From Saturnia japonica (Eukaryota > Arthropoda > Insecta > Lepidoptera > Saturniidae): a DNA stretch of 64,000 bases. Shown piece after piece: positions 1-9,695 of this stretch. The notes under the pieces were generated by a model. It searched no databases and was not told where the DNA came from. It saw nothing but the letters and a program-made list of their open reading frames with translations. Where the stretch lies: contig CM065309.1 of NCBI GenBank assembly GCA_033032175.1, positions 3,534,001 through 3,598,000 of the forward strand, in the 5' to 3' direction. The translations under genes and the position numbers were made by a program. How positions within the stretch are numbered: position 1 is the first letter of the stretch; every line of letters begins with the position of its first letter.

Positions 1-516
1 GGTTAAAAGGGCGGACGTTCGCGTTATTGGGTTGGACGACTCAGTGTCGGTGGAAGAGGTTGTGGCAGCTGTGGCTGCTAAGACCGGCTGTGAGAAACCC
101 CTAATTAGGGCTGGAGCCATACGGGCCTATGGCAGAGGCACAGGTGCAGTGCACCTCTCGCTCCCCGTCGCGGCTGCGAAGGTGTTTTTGAGGCAGGTCG
201 CCTCCTTGTCGGGTGGAGTGCGGTCGTGTGCGCCTCCTGGAAGGTGGGCCATGCGCTGTTTCAGGTGCATGGGTGTGGGCCCACTCGCCCACTCTGCCCG
301 TCGACAGTTGACCGCGGGACCCTGTGCTTCCGAAATGGGCTGCCCGGCCACAAGGCGCTGCAGTGCGCTGAAAAGCACCACTGCGCCGTATGTGCCGATG
401 CCGGGAGACCGGCTGGGCATCAAATGGGAGGAGCTAGCTGCAGGCCGCCGACCACTAAGGGCAAGGCGCCGCCGATGCCAAATACCTCAGCAGAGGTTAG
501 CGTAGACGTTGGGTAG
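1..516 (+). pseudogene. ORF1 (gag-like) C-terminal fragment of A1
   Basis: The two frames at 32-505 and 226-516 together encode the end of a SART-type ORF1 protein: the LDDSVSVEEVVAAVAAKTG segment, then CCHC zinc knuckles (CFRC...H..C, then a damaged second one) and the closing SVDVG. Against A6 there are small indels near 180-200, 222, 250 and 285 that split the frame, and the second knuckle has lost its CxxC (it reads as a RNG variant). In this family the zinc knuckles bind element RNA and package it; this copy could not make the full protein as read. Some indels may be consensus errors. Confidence 0.75.
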
Positions 517-740
517 AAAGGGGGGGCGCTTTTGCCTCCTCCTCTGCTCTAGCTGAACCAAGGGGAGACGGGTCGGGGGGCTCGTCTTCCCATTGCACTG
601 GTTCAGCCGTCTGGGAGACAGTTGGGGTTGTACCAGACTGTCTCTCTTTAGCGCCGGGGCCCGACTAGGGCCGGCTGCCGGGGCGTCGCGGCCGATTGCA
701 ACCGCATTGCCCGCGGCGTCCCGCTATGGCGGCCGATGGT

Positions 741-827
741 ACACCGTGGAGTTTTAGTGAGTAGGAGTCTCACATAACCACTCGTCCCCCCGGGCGGGTG
801 TGTACCCATGAAGGGTTTCTCCACGTT
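741..827 (+). promoter_or_regulatory. 3' tail with two stem-loops (A1)
   Basis: SL1 is GTGAG (757-761), loop TAGGAGT, CTCAC (769-773). SL2 is ACCC (804-807), loop ATGAA, GGGT (813-816). The same two hairpins, with different but still paired stems, end B, C and E elements. For Bombyx SART1 the 3' UTR is known to be needed for reverse transcription to start; that these hairpins are the recognised part is inference. Confidence 0.7.
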
Positions 828-838
828 AAAAAATAAAA

Positions 839-859
839 GGTTAGGTTAGGTTAGGTTAG
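839..859 (+). repeat. Telomeric (TTAGG)n tract between A1 and A2
   Basis: Four GGTTA units follow the poly(A) of A1. The poly(A)-AGG phase fits insertion between T and A of TTAGG, the known SART1 target position. It is the longest uninterrupted telomeric tract in the window. Confidence 0.95.
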
Positions 860-931
860 TGCGTGTCAGGAACCTCCTCGTGGTGCACCCCGGGCAACGT
901 CGACTAGTCTGGTCGGCGGCTGATACCTGAC
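860..931 (+). ncRNA. HDV-like ribozyme, 5' strand truncated (A2)
   Basis: P2 GTCAGG/CCTGAC, the TCCTCGT loop, the GGGCAAC joint, P4 and the GGCTGATA joint are present. The 5' strand of P1 begins at TGC rather than GGGGTGC, so P1 can form only about four pairs. It is probably inactive and is consistent with a slightly 5'-truncated insertion. Confidence 0.65.
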
Positions 932-1190
932 ACACTCCTCCCGGTATCCCTCTGGTTATCAGAGGGGACTGTGGAGGGGTATTGGCTGGAGGGCCATTAA
1001 AAGCTCCTGGGTGTGGCATGTGCGCGGCGCACCCAGTACCGGGCTGGGGCCGATGAGGGCTCAATTTGAGCCCCAAGGGCCCAGTTCCGGGTAGCGGCTG
1101 GCGGGATCGGTAGATTTTATACCGGTCCCGGCAGGCGTACCGCAAACTGGAGGAGGAGAAAAGGAAATGGAGGCAAAATTTAAAAAGCAA

Positions 1191-1276
1191 TACCCCAGGA
1201 GGGTACCCGAAGGGAGAATCCCTCCCCGAGCATGGCTCGGGCTGCCCCTCGTCTTCTGGGGGGGGCAAAATTTTGC
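1191..1276 (+). promoter_or_regulatory. Structured RNA element before ORF1 (A2)
   Basis: Helices visible: GGAGGG with CCCTCC, CCCGAG with CTCGGG, and TGCCCC with the following G-run plus CA, ending in the palindrome GCAAAATTTTGC. The inner hairpin is reduced to CCC-GAA-GGG. The block also codes for the likely N-terminus of ORF1; a missing base near 1189 breaks that frame here. Confidence 0.55.
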
Positions 1277-1302
1277 TCGATAAGAACAAAACAACAACGA
1301 CT

Positions 1303-3275
1303 ATGGCAAGCTCAAGGACGACTGACAATTCAAAAGCAACGACCTTGGCATTATCGAAACGGACATCTGATAGACCCTCTGTGGTCATCGAGAGAGATCT
1401 GGCGCTTGATGAATTCGCAGTCAGACACTGGACTGATAGTTCAAGTGAGGAAGGGGCAGAGGCTACTGATAGCAGAAAGAGGGGACACGTGGGCGATGGA
1501 GATGAGGTAGGCGTGACCGAGTCCCCGCCCAGCAAGATTACCACGGCGCGCAGGGGCAAATCCTGCGACCCTGGCAATACGGCGGGATCTAGGCGTACGA
1601 TAGTGGGTGAGGTAGGCGTGTCCGCTGTACCCACGAAACTATCATCCAGCGCTACTACACTGGAGTCTCCAGAAATTAAAGAGGAGTTAGCCCTTGAGAC
1701 TCTTGACCCGGAGCGGTTAAGGACTCTGGCGAATAAAAAAGTGGCGTGTATTTATGAGGTGTGCAAGAAATCGGGCCACCTCAAGGGAACCTCTATAAAG
1801 GAGCTGAAGGGAGCAGCAAGTGTACTGCAAGAAGTGGTGGCAACAGCGCTCACCAGAACTGTGGCTGAGGAGACGCTGTTATTCCGTCGAGAAACTAGAA
1901 AACTCCGCGAAGAGGTAACGGAACTGAAGGCGGAGCTCGCTACCCTCCGTAAACGTCCAGAGAATCCACCTCTGACAACGGCACCACGGGCTCAGACGGA
2001 GCCCCCTTGCAGGCAGCAAGAGATCCTGCCGCAGGTGCTTCTGGACGCAATGGCGGACCATGTGGCAAACTTGGGGCAGTCTCTCCGGGTGTCTCTGGGT
2101 GAGATGATATCTGCCCGCCTGGAGGCCCAGGAGGACCGTTTGCTTCCGGCCAAGGTGGTCCGTCCTCCACTAGCCGCAGACAGGAGGAATGAGGCCCAAA
2201 CTACAGTGCCAAGTTGAAAACCGCTGGATCCAAGTCAAAGCCAGCTGGGCCTGTACACGATCCCCTTGCTGGGGTTGCGGAGAAGACACAGACTTCCCGG
2301 GAGCCTGTTCCTATCCTGGAAACAGACTGGCCAGAACTTTCGAACCCGACGACGGCTCCAAATGCGACGTGGACTACGGTGTCACGTCGCAAAAGAAAGA
2401 AAAAGAAGGCACCGACTGAAGTTGCGGAGACGGCTCCTCAGAAAGATGCGCCTGGACGGAAGAGCAAGTCAAAGCTCCCCTCACCCCCACGCTCGGCTGC
2501 AGTGCTCATAACACTTCAGCCTGAGGCAGTGGCTCAGGGGGTGAGCTATAGTGCGGCCCTTCTGAGGGCAAGGATGTCGGCAGATCTGCCTAGTCTGGGT
2601 ATTGCGGACCTATCAATCCGCATGACAGCTACGGGAGCTAGGGTCGTCGAGATTCCTGGCTCCCAAGGCCAGGAGCAGGCCGACAGGCTGGCGCAGTGCC
2701 TCCAGTCGGCATTAGCTGGTGTCGCCACCATAGGTAGGCCTGTAAAGCGTGAAACGTCCGCATCGTAGGTTTGGACGATTCCGTGACGCAGGAGGAGGTG
2801 GTTGCAGCTGTCGCGTCCAAGGGGAAGTGCGACTCAGCTCTAATTAAGGTTGGGTCTATACGCAGCATGGGTAGGAGTTTGGGCAGTGTTCATATGTCCC
2901 TCCCTGTTACGGCGGCAAAGTTATTGTTGGAGGGGGGACGTCTCCTTGTAGGATGGAGTGCGGCCCGAGTCCATCTCCTGGAGCAAAAGCCTCTGAGGTG
3001 TTTCAGGTGTTTGGGCTTGGGTCATACGCGGCCAACTTGCCCGTCGTCGGTCGATAGGGGGGGGCTGTGCTTCCGATGTGGGAAAACCAGGCCATAAGGC
3101 CTTGGAATGTGAGGCGGTGACGCTGCACTGTGGATACTGCGCAGACGCTGGACAGCCAGCAGGACATTATATGGGGGGCGCTGGCTGCCGGCCACCTCCC
3201 GTTAAGGGGACGCCACTTTTTGCGCCAATACCAGCGACAAGTCCATCACCGGACATATGCGTAGACGATGGGTAG
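1303..3275 (+). pseudogene. ORF1 (gag-like) of A2, broken by frameshifts
   Basis: Four overlapping frames (1303-2217, 2214-2768, 2771-3097, 3078-3275) reconstruct the layout of the family. An acidic N-terminal part comes first, then a coiled-coil stretch near 1860-1960, a basic WTTVSRRKRKKK patch, an RRM-like region starting PRSAAVLITLQPEA, and three CCHC-type knuckles (CFRCLGLGH, CFRCGK, HCGYCADAG). The ATG at 1303 opens the main frame, but the frame is open upstream through the structured element, so the real start may lie near 1168. The AT-hook-like GRGRP seen in B, D and E is missing. At least three indels interrupt it. Confidence 0.8.
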
Positions 3276-3498
3276 TAGGATGGGGCGCTTCCACGCCTCT
3301 CCTCTGCCCTAGCCGAACCAAGGGGAGACGGGTCGGGGGGCCCGTCTTCCCATTGCACTGGTTCAGCCGTCTGGGAGACAGTCGGGTTGTACCAGACTGT
3401 CTCTCTTTAGCGCCGGGCCCGATTGGGGCCAGCCGCCGGGCGACGCGGGACGATTGCAACCGCATTGCCCACGGCGTCCCGCTATGGCGGCCGATGGT

Positions 3499-3584
3499 AC
3501 ACCGTGGAGTTTTAGTGAGTAGGAGTCTCACATAACCACTCGTCCCCCCGGGCGAGTGTGTACCCATGACGGGTTTCTCCACGT
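3499..3584 (+). promoter_or_regulatory. 3' tail with two stem-loops (A2)
   Basis: SL1 GTGAG/CTCAC at 3515-3531; SL2 ACCC-ATGAC-GGGT at 3562-3574. The loop base differs from A1. Confidence 0.7.
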
Positions 3585-3609
3585 AAAAAAAAAAAAAAAA
3601 AAAAAAAAA

Positions 3610-3620
3610 GGTTAAGCTAA
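3610..3620 (+). repeat. Degenerate telomeric junction A2/A3
   Basis: GGTTAAGCTAA separates the poly(A) of A2 from the ribozyme of A3; the same 11 bases recur before A4 (6411-6421). It looks like one or two altered TTAGG units. Confidence 0.55.
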
Positions 3621-3697
3621 GGGGTGCGATGTCAGAAACCTCCTCGTGGTGCACCCCGGGCAACGTCGATCACTTTGGTCGGCGGCTAATATCTGAC
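3621..3697 (+). ncRNA. HDV-like self-cleaving ribozyme (A3)
   Basis: All parts of the double-pseudoknot fold are visible in order. P1 5' strand GGGGTGC; P2 5' strand GTCAGA; P3 ACC with loop TCCTCGT and GGT; P1 3' strand GCACCCC; joint GGGCAAC; P4 CGATCA/TGGTCG; joint GGCTAATA carrying the expected catalytic C; P2 3' strand TCTGAC. P2 is GTCAGA/TCTGAC here but GTCAGG/CCTGAC in other copies, a compensating change. Cleavage would fall just 5' of GGGG, which is the element boundary. HDV-like ribozymes at SART 5' ends are established; activity of this copy is inference. Confidence 0.85.
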
Positions 3698-3766
3698 GCG
3701 CTCCTCCTGGTATCCCTCTGCTTATCAGAGGGAACTATGGAGGAGCGCTGGCTGGAGGGCCGTTAA

Positions 3767-3914
3767 AAGCTCCTGGGTGTGGCGTGTGAGCAGCGCACCC
3801 AGTACCGGGCTGGGGCCGATGAGGACTCACTTTGAGTCCCAAGGGCCCAGTTCCGGGTAGCGGCTGGCGGGATCGGTTGTGTCATACCGATCCCGGCAGG
3901 CGTACTGCGAACTT
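3767..3914 (+). promoter_or_regulatory. 5' UTR hairpin series shared by A and B elements
   Basis: Three hairpins follow one another: GGGTGTG with CGCACCC; GGACTCA with TGAGTCC; GGGATCGG with CCGATCCC. In other A copies the second reads GGGCTCA/TGAGCCC, again paired, which argues for a selected RNA fold. The block recurs in A2, A4, A5, A7, B1 and B3 but not in D1 or E. Confidence 0.6.
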
Positions 3915-3934
3915 GATGGTAAAGTGGAGTTAAG

Positions 3935-4114
3935 ATGGACGCACAATTGAAAAAAGTATTACCCCAGGAGGGTACCAGCTCTGCTGGAGAATCCCTCCCC
4001 GAGTTTAGCTCGGGCTGCCCCACGTTCTCTGGGGGGGGCAAAATTTTGCGTGATTGTAAGAAACAAACGAAGACCAATGCTAGTTTAAGGAAAACGATTC
4101 CACCAATACAATGA
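3935..4114 (+). CDS. Short frame with conserved LPQEGT peptide, overlapping ORF1 start
   Basis: The 59-codon frame begins MDAQLKKVLPQEGTS and runs through the structured RNA element. Its TGA (4112-4114) overlaps the ORF1 ATG (4111-4113) as ATGA, an arrangement that could couple termination to re-initiation. The same peptide (MDxxKLKxxLPQEGT...GESL...SGCPxFSGG) is readable in A4, A5, A7, B1, B2 and B3, and in several copies it runs straight into ORF1. It may therefore be the ORF1 N-terminus rather than a separate gene. A G-run of 7-9 bases before ORF1 decides which. Confidence 0.45.
   Translation: MDAQLKKVLPQEGTSSAGESLPEFSSGCPTFSGGGKILRDCKKQTKTNASLRKTIPPIQ
3960..4049 (+). promoter_or_regulatory. 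Structured RNA element before ORF1 (A3)
   Basis: Helices: GGAGGG with CCCTCC enclosing CCAGC-TCT-GCTGG; CCGAG-TTTAG-CTCGG; TGCCCC with GGGGCA after eight Gs; palindrome GCAAAATTTTGC. Stem changes between copies are compensating (CCCAAG/CTTGGG in A4, CCCGGG/CCCGGG in B3). Confidence 0.6.
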
Positions 4115-6079
4115 CGACCACGGCTTTACAACAAAGGAATCTTTCGCCTGTCGTGATGCTTGAGCGTGACCCTATGCTTGAGAGGTTTTCAATCAGGCAC
4201 TGGGATGATGGATCTTGTAGGTTAGGGCCAGTGGCAGCTGCCGATAGGAAGCGATTGCTTGCTAAAGCTGATGAGGATGGGGAGGAGACTCCTCCCAACA
4301 AGTTTACGTCAGCTCGGAGGGGCAAAGCCCGTGATCTGGGCTCATCTGTAGGAAGAACGCGCGCGGAAGTTACTTGTGCGTTGCCGCAGGATTGTCCCCT
4401 TCCTGGGTTGACAAGTTCTGATGAGGCTGGTTGTATTACGGACGCGGCTGCGGCTGACGTTGTTGATGTGGCTGGTGCCTTTGCTGAAGTGGGAGTACTC
4501 GAGGGCATCGAGCTCCTCGATCCCGACAGTTTGAGGGCCCTCGCAAAGGAGAAAGTAGACGCGGTCCTTGAGGTTGCCAAGAAATCTGGCAACCTCAAGG
4601 GCACGTTTGTTAAAAACCTGAAGGAGGCCGCGTGGACCCTCCATGAGGTCACTGCCACCGCTCTAACGCGTACGGTGACGGAGGAGACCCTCCTTCTGCG
4701 GCGCGAGACGGGGAGGCTTCGTCGGGAGGTCGATGCCCTCAAGGAGGAGCTCTCCTCGTTGCGCGGTCGGGTGGGGGCTTCGCCTGCGCTGCCTTTGACG
4801 CAAAATATGCCCGTAAGTCAGGGACAGGATTCCCTGATGCAGGCTGTGTTTGATGCGATGGCGGAACACATGTCGAGGATGGAGCGGTCGCTCCGGCTGT
4901 CTATGGGGGAGTTAGTTACTGCCCGCATAGAGGCCTTGGATGACGTCTCCTCCCCGCCAAGGTGGTCCGCCCTCCTCTGGCTGCGGACAGACAGACTGCC
5001 CCGGGTCCCACAAGACCTAAGCCTTCCAGGGCTAAAACATCGGGAATTAAATCCAGAGTGGCTGGTCCAGCGCCTTTCTGAGGCGGAGAGGAATTTGGAA
5101 GAAGACTCCCTGGGGGTGGAGCATGTTATGATAGGGGCTGATGTTCCGGCTCCAGCCGCAACCGCCGAAGGATGGACCACTGTGTCTCGTCGGCGACGGA
5201 GGAAGAAAAAAGCCAGTTAGTGAACCGAAGGCTGCTGCGATACTGGTCCCACTCCTGTTGGGAGAGCGCCTGCCAGCAAGCTTAAGGCGAAGCTACCCTC
5301 GTCACCGCGCTCAGCTGCAGTGATTATTACGCTGCAGCCAGAGGCTTTGGCGGGGGGAATGAGTTATAAGGATGCCTTTTTAAAGGCGCAGAAACAAGTC
5401 GCGCTAGCGGATCTCGGGATCGAGGACATCTCGGCGCGGCCCACAGCCGGGATCCCGGATTGTCGAGATCCGTGGCTCCCGTGGTTCAGAGCAGGCGGAC
5501 CGGATGGTTGAGATCCTGCAGACGGTGTTGGCGGGCGAGGCCACTATCGCCAAGGCCATTAAAAAGGCAAGCGTCCGTGTGATCGGACTAGATGAATCAG
5601 TATCGGTCGAGGAGGTCGTGGCGGCTGCGGCTGCGAAAGCTGGCTGTCAGCAGGCCCTTATTAGGGCTGGCCCCATACGTGCCTATAGCAGGGGTATGGG
5701 AGCGGTTTATCTTTCGCTCCCGGCTTCCGCTGCCAGGGTTCTAGTGGAGGCGGGTCGTCTCCTTGTCGGGTGGAGCGCGGCACGTGTGCGCCTCTTGGAG
5801 AGTGGGCCCATGCGCTGTTACAAGTGCATGGGTGTGGGCCACACTCGTCCACTCTGCCCGTCGACGATAGACCGCGGAGCCCTGTGTTTCCGGTGCGGGC
5901 AGCCTGGCCACAAAGCGCTGGAGTGTGCAGCAAAAAAGTTCCACTGTGCCTTGTGTGCCGACGCCGGGAGGCCGGCGAATCACCAGATGACTGGAGCTGC
6001 CTGTAAGCCGCCGCCCACTAAGGGAATGGCGCCGCAACTACCTCTACCAAGCTCAGAGGATAGCGTAGACGTTGGGTAG
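4111..6079 (+). pseudogene. ORF1 (gag-like) of A3, two or more frameshifts
   Basis: The first frame (4111-5220, 369 aa) carries the N-terminal region, the conserved LDPDSLRALAKEKVDAVLEV segment, the NLKGTFVKNLKEAAWTL segment, a coiled coil (about residues 190-215) and the basic WTTVSRRRRRKKK patch. It then meets a stop. The rest is at 5320-5511 and 5504-6079 (191 aa), which keeps all three zinc knuckles intact: CYKCMGVGHTRPLC, CFRCGQPGHKALEC and HCALCADAGRPANH...C. Gag-like ORF1 proteins of SART elements bind the RNA and carry it to telomeres. The breaks are single small indels, so a working parent is easy to imagine. Confidence 0.85.
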
Positions 6080-6300
6080 AAGGGGGGGCGATTTCGCCTC
6101 CTTCCTACCCTTGCTGAACCAAGGGGAGACGGGTCGGGGGGCCCGTCTTCCCATTGCACTGGTTCAGCCGTCTGGGAGACAGTTGGGGTTGTACCAGACT
6201 GTCTCTCTTTAGCGCCGAGGCCCGACTGGGGCCAGCCGCCGGGGCGACGCGGCAGATTGCAACCGCATTGCCCGCGCGCCCCGCTATGGCGGCCGATGGT

Positions 6301-6386
6301 ACACCGTGGAGTTTTTAGTGAGTAGAGTCTCACATAACCACTCGTCCCCCCGGGCGGGTGTGTACCCATGACGGGTTTCTCCACGT
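6301..6386 (+). promoter_or_regulatory. 3' tail with two stem-loops (A3)
   Basis: SL1 GTGAG/CTCAC at 6318-6333 with a loop one base shorter (TAGAGT); SL2 at 6364-6376. Confidence 0.65.
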
Positions 6387-6421
6387 AAAAAAAAAAAAAA
6401 AAAAAAAAAAGGTTAAGCTAA

Positions 6422-6498
6422 GGGGTGCGATGTCAGAAACCTCCTCGTGGTGCACCCCGGGCAACGTCGATCACTTTGGTCGGCGGCTAATATCTGAC
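6422..6498 (+). ncRNA. HDV-like self-cleaving ribozyme (A4)
   Basis: Sequence identical to the A3 ribozyme over the 77 bases read (P2 in the GTCAGA/TCTGAC form). Confidence 0.85.
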
Positions 6499-6762
6499 GC
6501 GCTCCTCCTGGTATCCCTCTGCTTATCAGAGGGAACTATGGAGGAGCGCTGGCTGGAGGGCCATTAAAAGTTCCTGGGTGTGGCATGTGCGCGGCGCACC
6601 CAGTACCGGGCTGGGGCCGATGAGGGCTCAATTTGAGCCCCAAGGGCCCAGTTCCGGACAGCGGCTGGCGGGATCGGTTGCTTTTATACCGGTCCCGGCA
6701 GGCGTACCGCAAACTGACGATAATGGTATTGATGATGGATTCCGCAAGGTTAAAAAGTAAAC

Positions 6763-6850
6763 TACCCCAGGAGGGTACCCGCAAGGGAGAATCCCTCCCC
6801 AAGCATAGCTTGGGCTGCCCCCACGTTCTCTGGGGGGGGCAAAATTTTGC
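6763..6850 (+). promoter_or_regulatory. Structured RNA element before ORF1 (A4)
   Basis: Central hairpin is CCCAAG-CATAG-CTTGGG, a paired variant of CCCGAG/CTCGGG elsewhere. An extra C at about 6823 shifts the overlapping peptide frame; without it the LPQEGT frame would read in phase into ORF1. Confidence 0.55.
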
Positions 6851-6909
6851 GCGATTCTGGAGAACCCACGACCTCGGCAAGTACACGGATAACTGATCCT
6901 GCTACTAAA

Positions 6910-8832
6910 ATGACGACTTTGGATAAAAGACTGGACACTGAAAGGCCTACTGTGCGGCTTGAGAGGAATCCCTCGCTTGACCGGTTTTCGATTAGACACT
7001 GGAGAGAGAGCTCAAGTAGCGAGACAGATAACATTGCATTGGGTGATGTGGCACAGAGGAAGCGGTCACACGGTGATAAACCTGGAGTTAATGTGGTGGA
7101 GGCTACTCCCAGTAAAATTACCACGGCTCAACGAGGAAGAGCACGTGATCGAGGTGGGCCACCTAGGTCAACGAGCGTCCCTGGAGGAGCGGGTGGTTCG
7201 AGTGACCGCGGCTCCACTGTCCGCAGTGACGCTCTGCAGAAGACATCTGTAGAGACGCCTCTTGACATTGAAGCTCTTGATCCTGAGAGCCTGAGGGCTC
7301 TGGCGGATAGTAAAGTGGACACAATCCTTGGGGTATGTAAAGTTTCTGGTAACCTCAAGGGTACGTGCGTTAAAGCACTTAAGGAGGCAGCTAGGACTCT
7401 TCAGGAGATTACTGCGACAGCGCTCACGCGCACAGTGAGGAGGAAACTCTGCTTTTGCGTCGAGAGACGCGGAAGCTGCGCGGTGAGGTGGCTGAGCTGA
7501 AGGCGGAGCTCACTGCTCTACGTACCATCGCGAAGACACCGCCTCCACCAGTAGTGCTACTTCCAGAGACTCCTAGTCAGGAGGAGCAAGCCCTACCGCA
7601 GGCTTGGTCAAAGTATTGGCGGAAAACATGACGCAAATGGAGCGTTCCCTCCGGGTGTCGTTGGGTAAGGCTATGTCTGCCCAGATAGAGGCGATAGAAG
7701 ATCGCCTTCTGCCCGCCAGGGTAGTCCGCCCCGCTTTGGCAGCAGACCGTAAGGTGACTACCGGCCTACAAAATCTAAGCCTGCAAAGGCTAAAACTGCG
7801 GGACCCAAGACGCCTAGGCCTACCTCTGCTGTGTCTGACAGTCCTATGGGAGTGGACTGGGTCCCACTGCCTGCTTCCGCCCCTGCTTCTGCTCCTGTGG
7901 TAGCGCCTGAGGAGCAGTGGACCACTGTGGTTCGTCGTCGACGTCGGCATAAAAAGCCCGCCAAGAAGCCCGCTAAGGCTCCGAGGACTGCAGCTACTGC
8001 CTGACTGGAGGTGGGCCTAGGTCTAAGCCTAAGCCCAAAGCGAAACTTCCTTCGGCACCGCGCTCGGCTGCGGTTGTTATTACGCTGCAGCCGGAGCTGT
8101 GGCGGAGGGATTTAGCTATAAGACGCTCTTTTAGAAGCGAGGGACCGAGTGAGTATGGCAGAGCTCGGTATAGAGGATTTCTCGTGGCCCCCTGCCACTG
8201 GATCCAGGATCATAGAGATTCGGGGGGATCAAAGTTCGGAGCAGGCCGATAGGCTGGCGGAGCGCCTCCAGGAAGAGTTGTCGGGGTTTGGCTGTGGTGG
8301 CTCGGCCCGTTAAAAGGGCCCATATCGAGTCATAGGACTGGATGAATCCGTCTCGGTGGAGGAAGTCGTTGCGGCTGCAGCGACTAAGGGGAGTTGTGAG
8401 CCAGCTCTTATCAGGGCTGGCTCTATTAACACCTATGGCAGGGGCAGCGGCGCAGTCCATCTTGCGTTACCTGTAGCCGCTGCAAGGTGGTGTGGAGGTG
8501 GGTCGCCTCCTGGTCGGGTGGAGTGCGGCTCGTGTGCGCCTCCTGGAGGGTGGGCCCATGCGGTGTTACCGCTGCATGGAGGTAGGCCACACGCGTCCGC
8601 TCTGCCAATCAACGGCGGTCAATAGAGGACCACTGTGCTTCCGATGCGGAGAGCCTGGCCACAAGGCGCAAGCGTGCACTGCTGAAAAGCTGCACTGCGC
8701 CTTGTGTGCCGACGCCGGAAGGCCGCGGCTCTACATGGGGGGTGCCCAATGTAGGCCCCCCTGAAAAGAGAGGAAGGGCACCGCCTGCACCACCACCTCC
8801 GTAGGGGGGGTAGCGTAGACGTTGGGTGTTAG
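6910..8832 (+). pseudogene. ORF1 (gag-like) of A4, multiply frameshifted
   Basis: ATG at 6910 starts MTTLDKRLDTERPTVRLERN; the frame is also open upstream. Pieces at 6910-7500, 7604-7903, about 8356-8490 and 8492-8764 cover the coiled coil, the VRPALAADRK segment, the RRM-like part (damaged around 8090-8340) and the zinc knuckles CYRCMEVGH, CFRCGEPGHKAQAC and HCALCADAGRP. The third knuckle has lost a few residues (LYMGGAQC). It is the most damaged A copy among the full-length ones. Confidence 0.8.
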
Positions 8833-9056
8833 GAGTGAGTGTTTTTCGCCTCCTTCCTTCACCTTTGCTGAACCAAGGGGAGACGGGTCGGGGGGCCCGT
8901 CTTTCCATGGCACTGGTTCAGCCGTCTGGGAGACAGTTGGGGTTGTACCAGACTGTCTCTCTTTAGCGCCGGGGCCCGATTGCGGCCGGCCGCCGGGGCA
9001 ACGCGGCTGATTGCACACCGCAGTGCCCCGCGCGCCCCACTATGGCGGCCGATGGT

Positions 9057-9139
9057 ACACCGTGGAGTTTTAGTGAGTAGGAGTCTCACATAACCACTCG
9101 TCCCCCAGGCGAGTGTGTACACATGAAGGGTTTCTCCAC

Positions 9140-9142
<3 letters not shown>
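9057..9142 (+). promoter_or_regulatory. 3' tail (A4), SL2 weakened
   Basis: SL1 GTGAG/CTCAC at 9073-9089 is intact. SL2 reads ACAC-ATGAA-GGGT (9119-9131), with one mismatch. Confidence 0.6.
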
Positions 9143-9192
<50 letters not shown>

Positions 9193-9204
9193 TTGAGTGG
9201 AAGT

Positions 9205-9281
9205 GGGGTGCGATGTCAGGAACCTCCCCGTGGTGCACCCCGGGCAACGTCGACCATTCTGGTCGGCGGCTGATGCTTGAC
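9205..9281 (+). ncRNA. HDV-like self-cleaving ribozyme (A5)
   Basis: P1 GGGGTGC/GCACCCC; P2 GTCAGG with CTTGAC (one G-U pair); loop TCCCCGT; P4 CGACCA/TGGTCG fully paired, compensating relative to A3 (CGATCA/TGGTCG). Confidence 0.8.
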
Positions 9282-9545
9282 GCGCTCCTCCCGGTACCCC
9301 TCTGCTATCAGAGGGGACTGTGGAGGGGCGCCGGCTGTGGAGGGCCGTAAAAAGCTCCTGGGTGTGGCATGTGCGCGGCACACCACCAGTACCCGGCTGG
9401 GGCCGATGAGGGCCAATTTGAGCCCCAAGGGCCCAGTCCGGACAGCGGCTGGCGGGATCGGTAGCTTTTATACCGGTCCCGGCAGGCGTACCGCAAACTG
9501 ACGGTTTAAGGGAGATAATGATGGATGCAAAACCCAAACAGTTAT

Positions 9546-9634
9546 TACCCCAGGAGGGTACCAGCTCCGCTGGAGAATCCCTCCCCGAGCATAGCTCGGG
9601 CTGCCCCACGTTCTCTGGGGGGGCAAAGTTTTGC
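9546..9634 (+). promoter_or_regulatory. Structured RNA element before ORF1 (A5)
   Basis: Same helices as A3, but the G-run has seven Gs. With eight, the overlapping short frame would again stop at an ATGA over the ORF1 start (9696). Confidence 0.55.
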
Positions 9635-9695
9635 GCGATTCAGGAAAAGAAAAGACGACCAGGGCTAGTTAAGGACAACCGATTGTACGAACCAA

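Larger units (their letters stand above)
1..838 (+). mobile_element. A1: gag-only SART-type element, 5' end outside window
   Basis: The visible part holds the C-terminal third of ORF1, a 3' UTR of about 310 bases and a short A-rich tail (828-838) joined to TTAGG repeats. No endonuclease or reverse transcriptase lies between the ORF1 stop and the 3' UTR. It closely matches A6 (12290-13155), differing by a few single-base changes and small indels. Confidence 0.85.
860..3609 (+). mobile_element. A2: gag-only SART-type element
   Basis: Near full length: ribozyme lacking a few 5' bases, 5' UTR, ORF1 to the stop at 3273-3275, 3' UTR and poly(A) 3585-3609. ORF2 is absent, and the 3' UTR begins directly after ORF1 exactly as in the other A copies, so the loss predates these copies. 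Confidence 0.85.
3621..6410 (+). mobile_element. A3: full-length gag-only SART-type element
   Basis: About 2.8 kb from the first G of a complete ribozyme to the end of poly(A) 6387-6410. Order: ribozyme, hairpin-rich 5' UTR, structured element with short frame, ORF1, 3' UTR. No ORF2. Confidence 0.9.
6422..9190 (+). mobile_element. A4: full-length gag-only SART-type element
   Basis: Runs from a complete ribozyme to a poly(A) of 48 (9143-9190). Same gene order as A3, again without ORF2. Confidence 0.9.

Noticed and set aside
846..1634. Long minus-strand frames opposite the ORF1 regions (for example 846-1634, 4080-4742, 9895-10440)
   Set aside because: They mirror the GC-rich coding strand, show no domain and cross UTR and ORF boundaries.
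9123..9350. Open frames made of long lysine runs (also at 6358, 15860, 16687, 35247)
   Set aside because: They are translations of poly(A) tails between elements, not genes.
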